Source: Anaerolineae bacterium
GTDB lineage: Bacteria > Chloroflexota > Anaerolineae > Caldilineales > Caldilineaceae
Assembly: GCA_030432295.1 (NCBI GenBank)
Contig: JAUIHI010000004.1
Coordinates: 233,540-297,539 of the forward strand
DNA: 64,000 nt
Reading direction: 5' to 3'
Under the pieces are notes generated by a model, which searched no databases, was not told the origin of the DNA, and worked only from the letters and a program-made list of their open reading frames with translations. Below, piece by piece: positions 29,301 to 38,315 of the stretch; position 1 is the stretch's first letter, and each line of letters starts with the position of its first letter. The position numbers and the translations under genes are program-made.

Positions 29301-30115
29301 GCAGCGAGGAGTTGGGCGCGGGCTTCCGCATAGCCATGCGGGACTTGGAAATCCGCGGTGCGGGGGAATTGCTGGGGGCGCGCCAGCACGGGCAGATCGC
29401 CAGCATCGGCTTCGATCTCTACACCCGGCTGCTGACCCAGGCGGTCAACGAACTGCGGCGCAAGAAGAGTCAGTTTGAGAAGGCCGAGGCGCGAGAAAAT
29501 GGAACCACAAAGACACAAAGGCACGAAGATGAAGACAATAATCTGAGTCTGGACCCGGACGAAACATCCAATCCGCAACTCGCAACTCGCAATTCGCTCC
29601 CCTTCGATCTGGACGACCCGCTTGCCCCGGCAGTGACGCTGGATTTGCCCCTGCTGGCCGAGATTCCTGACACTTATGTGCAGGAGGAAGGGCTGCGCCT
29701 GCAACTCTACCGGCGCATTGCCGGGCTAAACAGCCGGGCCGAGATCGACGCCATGCGCCAGGAGTTGCTGGACCGCTTCGGCACGGACGAGGAACGGGAT
29801 GGCTTGCCCATGCCGGTGGAAAATCTGCTCTATCAAATCCTCATCAAAATCCTGGCCCTGAAGGCGGGGATTCTCAATATCGGGCGGCGGCGGGAGCAGA
29901 TCGCCATCCGCAAGGAGGGGTTGAGCGACGCCCAACGGCGCAGTCTTCAGACCCGTCTGCGTCGGGATTTGGGACATATGAGCGACGAGGGTGAGTTTAT
30001 CCCCCAGAATGGGCTGCACGTGGGCCGGGAAGCGGTCTACCTGCCCATCGACGAGGACGACTTCTGGCGGGTGCTGCTGGTGAAGGCGTTGGAGGCGTTG
30101 CGGGTGGAGGCTTAG
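26309..30115 (+). CDS. mfd: Transcription-repair coupling factor Mfd with three repeat-derived insertions
   Basis: Removes RNA polymerase stalled at lesions and recruits UvrA. The UvrB-like N-terminal module ([14 protein letters not shown]), the RNA-polymerase-interacting domain ([33 protein letters not shown]), helicase motifs [27 protein letters not shown] and [14 protein letters not shown], and the C-terminal TRCF domain are all present. The 1268 residues exceed the usual 1150-1180. The excess lies in three stretches, about 238-269, 475-501 and 1061-1098, whose DNA is made of dispersed intergenic repeats kept in frame ([45 protein letters not shown] plus [11 protein letters not shown]). 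All catalytic motifs are intact, so the protein should work. Confidence 0.95.
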   Translation: MKLNGLLPILHRLPAYTHLLDTGSNAPLALIRAARPFLAAGLATDSPGPVVILTGSSEQAQQWVEGISHFLTPADEGGPPVLLYPEPDSLPFERIAWTDRTRQSRLTALAALQSKSGPPPIVVAPTRALLQMTLPARDLRLSLRPLSVGGVIRLNETLTRWVESGYEPAEVVEEPGRFARRGGLVDIWPPNLPYPIRIDLFGDEVESLRVFDPNTQRTERKVNRVEIGPGSEALTKYSDRVTGWQGDKMPGESPVTSDQSPLPNPQSPLLADPNVLLAIRDEIANELDLLAQGRSFRGIEWYLPLFYAQPASLLDHLPANAKLLIDDGTDFTTRLHEADERVQQLRYELGRSGELPAGFPSSFFSGEEMLAAVQARQPILLGFGDLVGRADSEPSPLARSFVPGPRFGGKSKEIVQAIGKAVAAGDQVVLLTRQAARMQNDLNEASIPADLRADLSAPPGAGVTIVQSVLSEGFVMQGARGEGRETDDESQSATRNSPLANLHLLTDAELFGWQSSGQRKRAKTRSSVAPELFFADVKAGEYVVHMEHGIGLYEGLVKIELSGVAREYLQVSYAQSDKLYVPVHQADRLSRYVGAGDSGIPPAITRLGTADWQTVKERAKKAVEEIAEDLLVLYAERELVTGHAFGKDSAWQEEMEAAFPFQETEDQIQAIGEVKRDMESEEPMDRIIIGDVGYGKTEVAVRAAFKAVMDGKQVAVLVPTTVLAQQHHRTFSRRLSQFPVTVEVLSRFRTTAQQTKILQGIREGSVDIVVGTHRLLSKDLDFHDLGLLVVDEEQRFGVSHKEKLKQMRKQVDVLTLSATPIPRTLHMSLSGVRDMSTINTPPQERLPVRTILSEYDDNLVKQAIQREIDRDGQVFLVHNRVQGIEQIAARVRRLVPDARVEVAHGQMAERGLEDVMMRFSEGEIDVLVSTTIVENGLDIRRANTMIINRTDHFGLAQLYQLRGRVGRGAVRGYCYLLHDKHKSLTFDSRRRLEALIESSEELGAGFRIAMRDLEIRGAGELLGARQHGQIASIGFDLYTRLLTQAVNELRRKKSQFEKAEARENGTTKTQRHEDEDNNLSLDPDETSNPQLATRNSLPFDLDDPLAPAVTLDLPLLAEIPDTYVQEEGLRLQLYRRIAGLNSRAEIDAMRQELLDRFGTDEERDGLPMPVENLLYQILIKILALKAGILNIGRRREQIAIRKEGLSDAQRRSLQTRLRRDLGHMSDEGEFIPQNGLHVGREAVYLPIDEDDFWRVLLVKALEALRVEA
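27013..27117 (+). repeat. In-frame repeat insertion 1 in mfd
   Basis: Composed of a GTGACAGAGTGACAGG-type stretch and a CCAGTCACCAGTGACCAATC / CCCCAATCCCCAG stretch, unlike Mfd sequence of other bacteria and resembling the repeat at 30120-30185. Confidence 0.6.
27736..27810 (+). repeat. In-frame repeat insertion 2 in mfd
   Basis: GGGGCGAGGGGCGAG is followed by CAATCCGCAACTCGCAATTC (27779-27798) and CCCCTCGC. The left and right parts are roughly complementary. The CCGCAACTCGCAATTCG core recurs at 29569-29598 in the same gene. Confidence 0.7.
29491..29605 (+). repeat. In-frame repeat insertion 3 in mfd (family A plus ATRNS type)
   Basis: AACCACAAAGACACAAAGGC begins a 27-bp stretch that matches the intergenic copy at 47896 at 25 of 27 positions. 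It is followed by CAATCCGCAACTCGC iterations, as in insertion 2. Confidence 0.75.
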
Positions 30116-30125
30116 GAGTGTGACC

Positions 30126-30173
30126 AGTGAGCAGTAATCAGTGGAGAAGCAAGTCCACTGATTACTGCTCACT
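30126..30173. terminator. 20-bp-arm hairpin between convergent mfd and MFS genes
   Basis: AGTGAGCAGTAATCAGTGGA at 30126-30145 pairs perfectly with 30154-30173 around an 8-nt loop. The right arm overlaps the last codons and stop of the MFS gene. It belongs to the same repeat type as insertion 1 of mfd and probably ends both transcripts. Confidence 0.65.
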
Positions 30174-31334
30174 ATTCACTGCCAACTCCCGCCGCTGGGC
30201 CACGGCAAACACCGCCATACAGAGCGCGCCCAACACCGGCGCGACCAGCAGCCAGCGCAGGGCCGCGTCCAGCCCGATGCGATCGGCCAGCAGGCCGGTG
30301 ACCGACGCGCCCAGGCCCCCCGGCCACCAGCCCAACCCCATCACCAGACCCGAAGCCAGGGCAAGTCCTTTAGGCCAGACTTCCTGCGCCAGCACCACCG
30401 CGGTGGGGAAAGTACACCCCAGACAGAACCCAATCCCGCCCAGAAAGACGGCCTGCGTCAGCCCGCTGCTGTTGAGATAGAACCAGTAGAGGGGCGAGAG
30501 CAGGGCCAGACAGACGATCAGCACCTGCCAGCGCCCCACCCGATCCGAGAGTGTGCCCCCAGCCAGACTGCCCAGGCCGATACAGATGGAGAGTAAAAAG
30601 AGCATCTGCGCGGCGTCGGCCACTGTGCGCCCCTGGCCTTCCAGCCAGACGGGCAGGTAGGAGGTGAGGGAAAACTGAAACCAGGAGCGGGTCATCACCG
30701 CCAGGGTGAGCAGCACCAACCCGGCCACAAAGCCGTTGCCCGCTTCGGCCTGGGATTTGCGGTGGCTGGCCTGTTCCCCGGCATCTTCCCGGCCCAGTCC
30801 AAAGAAGAGCAGTCCCCCGGCCAGCAGAGCCAGGGGCAGCAGAATCGTCGTGCCCGCCAGACCGAAGGCGGCCAGCCCCGCGGCCATCAGCACTGGGCTG
30901 AGCGCACTGCCCAGATTGCCGCCCACGGAAAAGAAGGAGACGGCCAGCCCCTTCAAGCCACGGGTGGCTTTACTCACGACAGCCGCGCCCGCGGGGTGAA
31001 AGGCCGCGGACCCCAACCCGGCCAGGGCTACAATCCCTAGCAGCAGCCAGTAGTCGGTCGCCAAGCCCACCAGCCCCATCAGCAGCCCCAGCCAGAGCAC
31101 ACTGAGCGCCACCACCCGCCGTGCATCCCAGCGGTCGGTGAAAAAGCCAAAGATCGGCTGGGCCAGAGAACTGGCCGTCGTCGCCACCAGTCCAATGACA
31201 CCCAATTGGGCGAAGGAGAGATCGAATTTCGTCAGCAGCAGCGGGTAGATGACTGGCAGGTATTGGTGGAAGACTTCCAACAGCATATGGCCGAGGGAGA
31301 CAAGCAGAATAGCGGCGAGCGGGCGACGGGTCAC
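30162..31334 (-). CDS. Major facilitator transporter, fosmidomycin-resistance (Fsr)-like
   Basis: Twelve hydrophobic segments in 390 residues, with the MFS loop motif GFFTDRWDARRVVAL after helix 2 and the Fsr-like segments LLEVFHQYLPVIYPLL and GLGSAAFHPAGAAVV. The family exports drugs or small metabolites by proton antiport; the substrate here cannot be read. The C-terminal ELAVNSEQ is encoded by the hairpin repeat at 30126-30173. It is convergent with mfd. Confidence 0.82.
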   Translation of the reverse strand: MTRRPLAAILLVSLGHMLLEVFHQYLPVIYPLLLTKFDLSFAQLGVIGLVATTASSLAQPIFGFFTDRWDARRVVALSVLWLGLLMGLVGLATDYWLLLGIVALAGLGSAAFHPAGAAVVSKATRGLKGLAVSFFSVGGNLGSALSPVLMAAGLAAFGLAGTTILLPLALLAGGLLFFGLGREDAGEQASHRKSQAEAGNGFVAGLVLLTLAVMTRSWFQFSLTSYLPVWLEGQGRTVADAAQMLFLLSICIGLGSLAGGTLSDRVGRWQVLIVCLALLSPLYWFYLNSSGLTQAVFLGGIGFCLGCTFPTAVVLAQEVWPKGLALASGLVMGLGWWPGGLGASVTGLLADRIGLDAALRWLLVAPVLGALCMAVFAVAQRRELAVNSEQ

Positions 31335-31412
31335 AGGGGACGGCCTTTCGGGGGTGATGGATCAGGGCAATCGCGAGTTGGGAAGTAAGGGAGTGAATCC
31401 GCCGATTGAGCG

Positions 31413-31570
31413 GTGTCCTGAGCCTGTCGAAGGGTAGGCGATAAGGCTACTTTCCTTGAGCGTTCAGATCCCATCGCCGTATCGAAATCCAGGATTCGCG
31501 ACCGTTCGGCCCGACTGGGCTTCGATACACCGCCTGAAGGCGGCACTCAGCCGGCGTCGGTCCTCACTAC
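31413..31570. repeat. Family G repeat copy
   Basis: Holds TGTCCTGAGCCTGTCGAAGG, CGCCGTATCGAAA and GCTTCGATACACCGCCTGAA, a diverged form of the 26157 repeat. Together with a promoter it accounts for the 349-bp gap between 31335 and 31683. Confidence 0.65.
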
Positions 31571-31609
31571 CACCTACTCGCGATTGCCCTGGTGATTGAT
31601 ATACAGCGG

Positions 31610-31637
31610 TTGACCCTACTACCTTTGGCAGTATACA
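31610..31637 (+). promoter_or_regulatory. Promoter of the DinB-ankyrin gene
   Basis: TTGACC at 31610-31615, 16-bp spacer, TATACA at 31632-31637; the start codon follows at 31684. Confidence 0.55.
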
Positions 31638-31683
31638 ATGGGCTTAGCGAGATGAAAAGTCCCCACCACAGCGAGGCAACCCA

Positions 31684-33078
31684 ATGACCCTCTCCCAATT
31701 GACCCAATCCGTCGAACACCTGGCCGCGGCCTCCGTCCATTTGACTGATGCCGAACTGGCCAGCGGCGCATTTGCGTGGGGCGATTACGGCGGCGTGCGT
31801 ATGGCCTTACTCGGCACAGCCCAGGATTTAGACGCGCTGGCCGCCTCTCTCCACGTCCAACGGGCAGCGGCTGGCAACCCACCCACCCGCGTCCATCGGC
31901 TGTTGGCCCACCACCGGTCCGCCTACCGGGATTTGCAGGGACTGCTGGAAGGCATCGAACCGGCAGAACTCACCCGCGCTCCTGCCCAGGGCGAGTGGTC
32001 TGTGATGGAAGCCTTCAGCCACATTGACAGCGCTGAGCGGAATTTCTTTATCTCCATTTTGGCCGGGTTGGACGCGCAGGTGCAGGGCACAGCCGCGGCT
32101 ATGCCCCCCCGCGAGCAGCGGGCCGGGATTCTGGCAGAAGCGAACCCAGCGCCAACCGCGCACGCAGACCCGGCAGAGCGGTTGGCGGCCTACGCCCGGC
32201 TCCACTTTCTGGTCGAGGAAAAACTGGCCGGGCTGAGTGACGCGCAATTGGAGGCCCGTTCGCCCTTCTGGGAGCCGGAGCAGTCTTCGGTCGCCTTCCG
32301 AATTGGGCGCTTCACAGCGCATCTGCGCGAGCACACTGTGCAGGCAGAAAAGGCCCTGCTGGCATTGGGCCACATCCCCGGCGAGGCCCGGCTGCATATC
32401 CGCACACTCTACAGAGCGCTGGCGCGTGTGGAAGGCGCGCTGATAGGCGCTGCGGATTTGACGGCTGAATGCACTGGCTTGGCGGAGACGGTCGGTGGGC
32501 GGGCGGGGGCTGCGGTTGAGGCTGTGGCCGACAGCGCCGCTCTGATCGACGCCATCCGCGCCGGGAACGCTGAGGGGGTAGACGCTCTTCTGGCCAAGAA
32601 CCCACTACTGGCCGACGCCAGCGACGCCAACCAGCAGTCGGCGGTGATGGTAGCGGCCTATGCCCATCAGTTTGCCATCGCACAAATGCTGCACAAGGCC
32701 AGCGCTGAGCTGGACATCTTCTCTGCCGCAGCTATCGGCTATCTGCCCGAAGTAGAGGAGTATTACGACTGGAACCCGGCCACAATTGATTGGTACGCCA
32801 AAGACGGCTTTACGCCCCTACAACTGGCCTGCTACTTTGGCCAGGCCGAAGTAGCTCTCTGGCTGATTGAAAAGGGTGCAAACATCCACGCCGTGAGCAA
32901 AAATGGGGCCACATTGCAGGCGATTCACGCCGGGGTGGCGGGGCGGAACCCAACGATTGTACGGGCGCTGCTCGATGCCGGTGCCGATTTGAACGCGCAA
33001 CAGGCAGGTGGATTCACCCCGTTGATGGCCGCGGAGCAGAACGGGGATGGAGAGATTGCGGCGATGTTGCAGGGCTGA
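31684..33078 (+). CDS. DinB-like four-helix domain fused to ankyrin repeats
   Basis: Residues about 60-230 form a DinB/DfsB-type helical bundle (VHRLLAHHRSAYRDLQGLL, GEWSVMEAFSHIDSAERNFF, VAFRIGRFTAHLREHTVQAEKAL) with His residues at positions expected for metal binding. Residues about 285-464 hold ankyrin repeats (NAEGVDALLAKNPLLADA, GFTPLQLACYFGQAEVALWLIEKGANI, NPTIVRALLDAGADLNAQQAGGFTPLMAA). DinB-fold proteins are often thiol-dependent transferases or hydrolases; the ankyrin part suggests a protein partner. The N-terminal 60 residues are helical and unassigned. Specific function unknown. Confidence 0.72.
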   Translation: MTLSQLTQSVEHLAAASVHLTDAELASGAFAWGDYGGVRMALLGTAQDLDALAASLHVQRAAAGNPPTRVHRLLAHHRSAYRDLQGLLEGIEPAELTRAPAQGEWSVMEAFSHIDSAERNFFISILAGLDAQVQGTAAAMPPREQRAGILAEANPAPTAHADPAERLAAYARLHFLVEEKLAGLSDAQLEARSPFWEPEQSSVAFRIGRFTAHLREHTVQAEKALLALGHIPGEARLHIRTLYRALARVEGALIGAADLTAECTGLAETVGGRAGAAVEAVADSAALIDAIRAGNAEGVDALLAKNPLLADASDANQQSAVMVAAYAHQFAIAQMLHKASAELDIFSAAAIGYLPEVEEYYDWNPATIDWYAKDGFTPLQLACYFGQAEVALWLIEKGANIHAVSKNGATLQAIHAGVAGRNPTIVRALLDAGADLNAQQAGGFTPLMAAEQNGDGEIAAMLQG

Positions 33079-33171
33079 ACCTCTCCCTTCTATCCCCGGC
33101 AATATCTCACCAGCAATTTCTATTGTGATACCCGATGGCTATGCGTTTCGCACCCATTTATCAAAATCTGT

Positions 33172-33303
33172 ACTGATCAGCAGGATGATTAAACAAAAAA
33201 TGGGACGCTGATTCACGCAGATAAACGCTGATCCAGAGGCAAAAATCTGCGTTTTTCAGCGTTTATCTGCGTCCAACTTTTTCACCATCAGTCTGATCAC
33301 CAC
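33172..33303. repeat. Nested palindrome: family N arms around a family B core
   Basis: Outer arms TGATCAGCAGGATGATTAAA (33174-33193) and TTTTTCACCATCAGTCTGAT (from 33278) enclose inner arms built of ACGCAGATAAACGCTGAT and CAGCGTTTATCTGCGT. The same outer arms near 44896 enclose a different core. The right outer arm is read as the C-terminus of adenosine deaminase. Confidence 0.75.
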
Positions 33304-34366
33304 ACCATTTATCAAAATCAGCCAAAAGTGCGCGCTTCAGGCCCGGCTCCGCATAGGAAGCCAGGAATGCGTTGCGGGCAATGCGGATCAGATTGGCCTT
33401 GTTGTAGCCAAAAGTATCCGACAGCAGACGGTACTCATCCAGCAGGCTGGTGTTGAAAAGGGGCGGGTCGTCGCTGTTGATCGTGACAAACAGCCCCATC
33501 CGGTCCAGATGGGGGAAGGGGTGCTGCTCGGCGCTGGAATAGACGCCCAGGCAAACATTACTGTAGGGGTTGATTTCCAGGGGAATCTGCCGCTCTTGCA
33601 GATGCAGGAGCAGGGCCGGGTCTTCCAGTGCCCGCACCCCGTGACCGATACGCTCCGCGCCCAACGCGTTCAGCGCCCCCCACACGCTGGCCGGGCCTTC
33701 CATCTCCCCGGCGTGGGGCAGGGAGTGCAGACCCGCCGCTTTGGCCTTTGTAAAGGCGTGGGCAAAGGGTTCCGGTGGCGCGCCCACTTCGTTTCCCCCC
33801 AGACCAAAGCCGATGACACCGTACTCCATCCCATAGAGCGCCTGGGCCAGGGTCGTATCCGCCGGAAAAGGGTCATAGGGCCTGCCCGGCTTCAGGCTGA
33901 CATTGCGGGGAATGTCCACCACCCAGCGCATCTCCACGCCAAAATCCCGACGTGCCCGTTGCCGCCCATCCTCCAGCCCCGCAAAAATCTCTTCAATCGA
34001 AATCTCTTTGCCCTGCAAATGGGTGTGGGTGAAGGTCGTAATCGTACATTCCCGGTAGCGGATGCCCTGGGCCGCCATATCCTCGCCGTTGCGATAGGCG
34101 ATGGTGGAGAAATCCTCGCCGGTGCGCAACAACTCCTGAATCGCACAGAAAATATCGACGAAGTGGTCGAAATCCCGAAAGACAAACCAGCGCCGCAGGG
34201 ACTCCTCATCCTGGGCGGGCAGGCTGTCCAGTCGCCCGTGGACCGCGGCCAGTTCCAGCACAGTGGCCGGCTGGATGGCTCCTTCCAAATGGATGTGGAG
34301 TTCGGCTTTGGGCAGGGCACGCAGGAAGTCAGTGATTGAGGGCAGGCTGACGGCGGCAGGTGGCAT
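33263..34366 (-). CDS. add: Adenosine deaminase family hydrolase
   Basis: Metal-binding HIHLEGA, catalytic segments SLPHAGE, ERIGHGVRAL and NSDDPP, and FGYNKANLIRIARNAF are diagnostic for adenosine (or adenine) deaminase, which converts adenosine to inosine in purine salvage. ATG 34366 gives 367 residues, close to the usual size; the frame stays open far upstream only because it is antisense to the next gene. The final residues (about GDQTDGEKVGRR) are encoded by a dispersed repeat, so the original C-terminus has been changed. Confidence 0.88.
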   Translation of the reverse strand: MPPAAVSLPSITDFLRALPKAELHIHLEGAIQPATVLELAAVHGRLDSLPAQDEESLRRWFVFRDFDHFVDIFCAIQELLRTGEDFSTIAYRNGEDMAAQGIRYRECTITTFTHTHLQGKEISIEEIFAGLEDGRQRARRDFGVEMRWVVDIPRNVSLKPGRPYDPFPADTTLAQALYGMEYGVIGFGLGGNEVGAPPEPFAHAFTKAKAAGLHSLPHAGEMEGPASVWGALNALGAERIGHGVRALEDPALLLHLQERQIPLEINPYSNVCLGVYSSAEQHPFPHLDRMGLFVTINSDDPPLFNTSLLDEYRLLSDTFGYNKANLIRIARNAFLASYAEPGLKRALLADFDKWCGDQTDGEKVGRR

Positions 34367-34408
34367 TTGTGGTATACTTTCGCAGCTAGTGATTGGCTCG
34401 ATACAGAC

Positions 34409-34437
34409 GTTATACCATTCCGCCCGACAGGGGTCAA
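34409..34437 (-). promoter_or_regulatory. Promoter of adenosine deaminase gene
   Basis: On the minus strand TTGACC (34437-34432), 17-bp spacer, TATAAC (34414-34409), about 43 bp before the start codon. Confidence 0.6.
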
Positions 34438-34438
34438 T

Positions 34439-35794
34439 TTGTCTTCCAAAGCGTCCGAACGCCTCTCCTATATTGTTCGCTGGACAGGCCACATCCCCCA
34501 ATCTGTGCTCACCCTGCGGTTGTTGACCGACCGGTTGCCCTCCGCGCGCGCCTTTCTCTCGCTGCTGGTTACGCTTAGCATTACCCTCAGCTTTGTGGGT
34601 GGAAGCGCAGCCAGCGACGGCCAGGCCCGCTTCCAGACTATCGGCGCGCTGGTAGGCAGCCGGGCCTTTAGTCTGGTCGGCTGGGAATGGCAGGCGCTGG
34701 GCGAGAAGATCCAAAGCTGGCGGTCTGGGGTGGGCGCGGGGCTGACCACCGAGCAGGAACGAGCGGTGGTGTTGGGCTATATCGAAGGGATGCGCCGGGT
34801 GCGCACGGCCCAGGAACGGGTCAACCGGCTGGTGAGTTTGGATGCTGCCCCGGATGAACTGGCCCAGGCCCGCAGCGATCTGGCCGATCTGCGCCAGAGG
34901 CAAGCAGGCCGTCGCCCCCTGGCCGAGGCGGTGATCCAGCGCCAGGTGGGGCAGATGCTCATCGACACCGGTCTGGGCATCAATGGCGCGCCTGTGCCGC
35001 CGGTCAACTTCACATTTACTGAGCCGCCCCAAATCCTCATCATCAGCCCCCGCCAGGAGATTCGTAACGTCTACGCCCGGATGCTGGTCCCGGACATCGA
35101 CAGCGCGGAGGCGGGCCAAAAAGAGGGGGCCATCGCAGCCCAGACCGATTACTCCGCCTACATCACAAAAATCGGCGGGCTGGGGGCCTACCCCACAATG
35201 GTGGTGGAGAGCACAAACATCGAATGGCTGGTCTCCACAGTGGCCCACGAATGGGTGCACAACTATCTGACCCTTTTCCCCCTGGGCATGCGCTTTGGCA
35301 GCAGCCCGGAACTGACGACCCTCAACGAAACTGTGGCCGATATTGTGGGCGACGAAATCGGGCGGCGGGTGCTGCTCCACTTCTACCCGGAATTTGCGCC
35401 CAGACCCATCCGCCAAGCCCAGACCCAGACAGCCCCCACCCCTGCCGAGCCGGAAGACCCATCGGTCTTCGACTTCAACCGGGAGATGGGCAAGACCCGA
35501 CGACAGGTGGACGAACTGCTGGCAAATGGCGATTATCTGGCCGCCGAGCAATATATGGAGAGCCAGCGCCAGGTCTTTGTGGAGAACGGCTATCACCTGC
35601 GGGTGCTGAACCAGGCCTACTTCGCCTTTCACGGCAGCTACGCCACCGGCGGGGCCAGTTCCAGTCCCATCGGCGCGCAGTTGCAGGAGCTACAACGAAA
35701 AACCCCGGACGACATTGCCGGATTCCTGCATACCGTGCGCTGGTTCACCAGCGCGGCGGATTTGGCGCGGGTGCTGGAGATGGCAAAGCCATGA
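34439..35794 (+). CDS. Membrane-anchored zinc metalloprotease-like protein
   Basis: A hydrophobic N-terminal segment (AFLSLLVTLSITLSFVGGSAAS) suggests export or anchoring. HEWVHNYL supplies a HExxH zinc site, and the downstream LNETVADIVGDEIG could give the third ligand, a gluzincin-like pattern. TTG 34439 is a tentative start: the frame opens at 34367 directly against the adenosine deaminase start, and no in-frame ATG precedes the hydrophobic segment. A possible -10, TATACT, lies at 34373. The stop overlaps the sfsA start (ATGA), so the two are translationally coupled. Substrate unknown. Confidence 0.68.
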   Translation: MSSKASERLSYIVRWTGHIPQSVLTLRLLTDRLPSARAFLSLLVTLSITLSFVGGSAASDGQARFQTIGALVGSRAFSLVGWEWQALGEKIQSWRSGVGAGLTTEQERAVVLGYIEGMRRVRTAQERVNRLVSLDAAPDELAQARSDLADLRQRQAGRRPLAEAVIQRQVGQMLIDTGLGINGAPVPPVNFTFTEPPQILIISPRQEIRNVYARMLVPDIDSAEAGQKEGAIAAQTDYSAYITKIGGLGAYPTMVVESTNIEWLVSTVAHEWVHNYLTLFPLGMRFGSSPELTTLNETVADIVGDEIGRRVLLHFYPEFAPRPIRQAQTQTAPTPAEPEDPSVFDFNREMGKTRRQVDELLANGDYLAAEQYMESQRQVFVENGYHLRVLNQAYFAFHGSYATGGASSSPIGAQLQELQRKTPDDIAGFLHTVRWFTSAADLARVLEMAKP

Positions 35795-36591
35795 ACATCC
35801 CCTTCCTCGTCGAACCGGCTACCTTTCTGGAACGCCCCAACCGCTTTGTCATCCACGCCCGGCTGCACAGCAGCGGCGAAGAGGTGCGCGCCCACTGCCC
35901 CAATCCGGGGCGAATGCACGAACTGATGATCCCCGGCGCGACGGTCTATATTGACAAAGCTGGCGATCCAAAGCGGCGCACACCCTACACCCTGCGCTTT
36001 ATCGAACACCCGGCCAACGGCCAACTGATCAGCCTCAACACCCAACTGCCCAACGACCTCTTTGCCGAAGGACTGGCCGACGGCTTCTTTGCCCCTTTTA
36101 CCGACTACACGAATCACCAACGCGAGGTCACTCTGCCGCCACCCGCATCGGCCGCAGAAAAATCAGCGGCAATCCATCCAAATCACAAAAATCTGCGTCC
36201 AGCCAAAGGGGTGACCAGCCGCATCGACTTTCGTCTATCCGCGGCGGATGGCCGGGTTTGCTGGGTAGAGACAAAATCGGCTACCCTAGTATACGAGGAC
36301 GGACGGGCCTACTTTCCCGACGCGCCCACCGAGCGCGGCCGCCGCCACGTGGAGGAGTTGGCGTATTTGGCCGCGACCGGCGTGCGGGCAGCGGCGCTGC
36401 GGACAGCGGTCGTCTTTATCATTCAGCGGCCCGACGCCATTTCGATTGCGCCCAATCGGGAGACCGACCCGGCCTTTGCCGACGCCCTGGCCCAGGCCCA
36501 GGAACAGGGCGTGGAACTCTACGCCTACACCTGCGGCGTCACCACCAGCCGGGTCTGGCTGGAACGGGAAGTGCCGGTGGTAGTAGGTTGA
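35791..36591 (+). CDS. sfsA: SfsA family DNA/RNA nuclease-like protein with repeat insertion
   Basis: Family motifs are clear: FLERPNRFVIHARL, HCPNPGRMHEL, SRIDFRL, WVETKSATLV and the C-terminal CGVTTSRVWL. SfsA was described as a sugar fermentation stimulation factor in E. coli and has a PD-(D/E)XK-like fold. ATG 35791 overlaps the upstream stop by 4 bp. Residues about 122-138 (AEKSAAIHPNHKNLRPA) come from a dispersed repeat inserted between conserved blocks, leaving motifs intact. Confidence 0.88.
   Translation: MNIPFLVEPATFLERPNRFVIHARLHSSGEEVRAHCPNPGRMHELMIPGATVYIDKAGDPKRRTPYTLRFIEHPANGQLISLNTQLPNDLFAEGLADGFFAPFTDYTNHQREVTLPPPASAAEKSAAIHPNHKNLRPAKGVTSRIDFRLSAADGRVCWVETKSATLVYEDGRAYFPDAPTERGRRHVEELAYLAATGVRAAALRTAVVFIIQRPDAISIAPNRETDPAFADALAQAQEQGVELYAYTCGVTTSRVWLEREVPVVVG
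36155..36202 (+). repeat. Family B repeat inserted in sfsA
   Basis: CAGAAAAATCAGCGGCAATC ... AAAAATCTGCGTCCAG matches the pattern of the intergenic copy at 45049-45090 (TTTATCAGCGGCAATCTG ... GAAATCTGCGCC). Confidence 0.72.
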
Positions 36592-36599
36592 GAATTTGG

Positions 36600-36735
36600 G
36601 ACGCAGATGAACGCAGAAAACGCAGATTTTCACCTCTGGATCAGCGTAAATCAGCGTCCAGCCTTTTCCGCTATCACCTGACCAGCACAGAAATCCGTTT
36701 TTATCAGTGTCCATCAGCGTTCATCAGTGGCTATT
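36600..36735. repeat. Family B repeat cluster
   Basis: ACGCAGATGAACGCAG, AACGCAGATTTTCACC, CAGCGTAAATCAGCGTCC and TATCAGTGTCCATCAGCG iterate through the gap between sfsA and the AAA ATPase gene. Confidence 0.7.
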
Positions 36736-36741
36736 TTCTGC

Positions 36742-38229
<1,488 letters not shown>

Positions 38230-38247
38230 GGAAGGTCGAGTGGGCAG

Positions 38248-38275
38248 GGGAGGTATTGGGTATTGGATACTCCAA
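38248..38275. repeat. Family D half-copy upstream of the IS element
   Basis: GGAGGTATTGGGTATTGG followed by ATACTCC; only one arm is present. Confidence 0.55.
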
Positions 38276-38315
38276 GTCAATTCCACTTTTACAACAGGAT
38301 ATTCTAAACTCAACG

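Noticed and set aside
34367..35632. N-terminal extension of the adenosine deaminase frame
   Set aside because: It is the antisense of the zinc protease gene; adenosine deaminase is complete from ATG 34366 with its own promoter.
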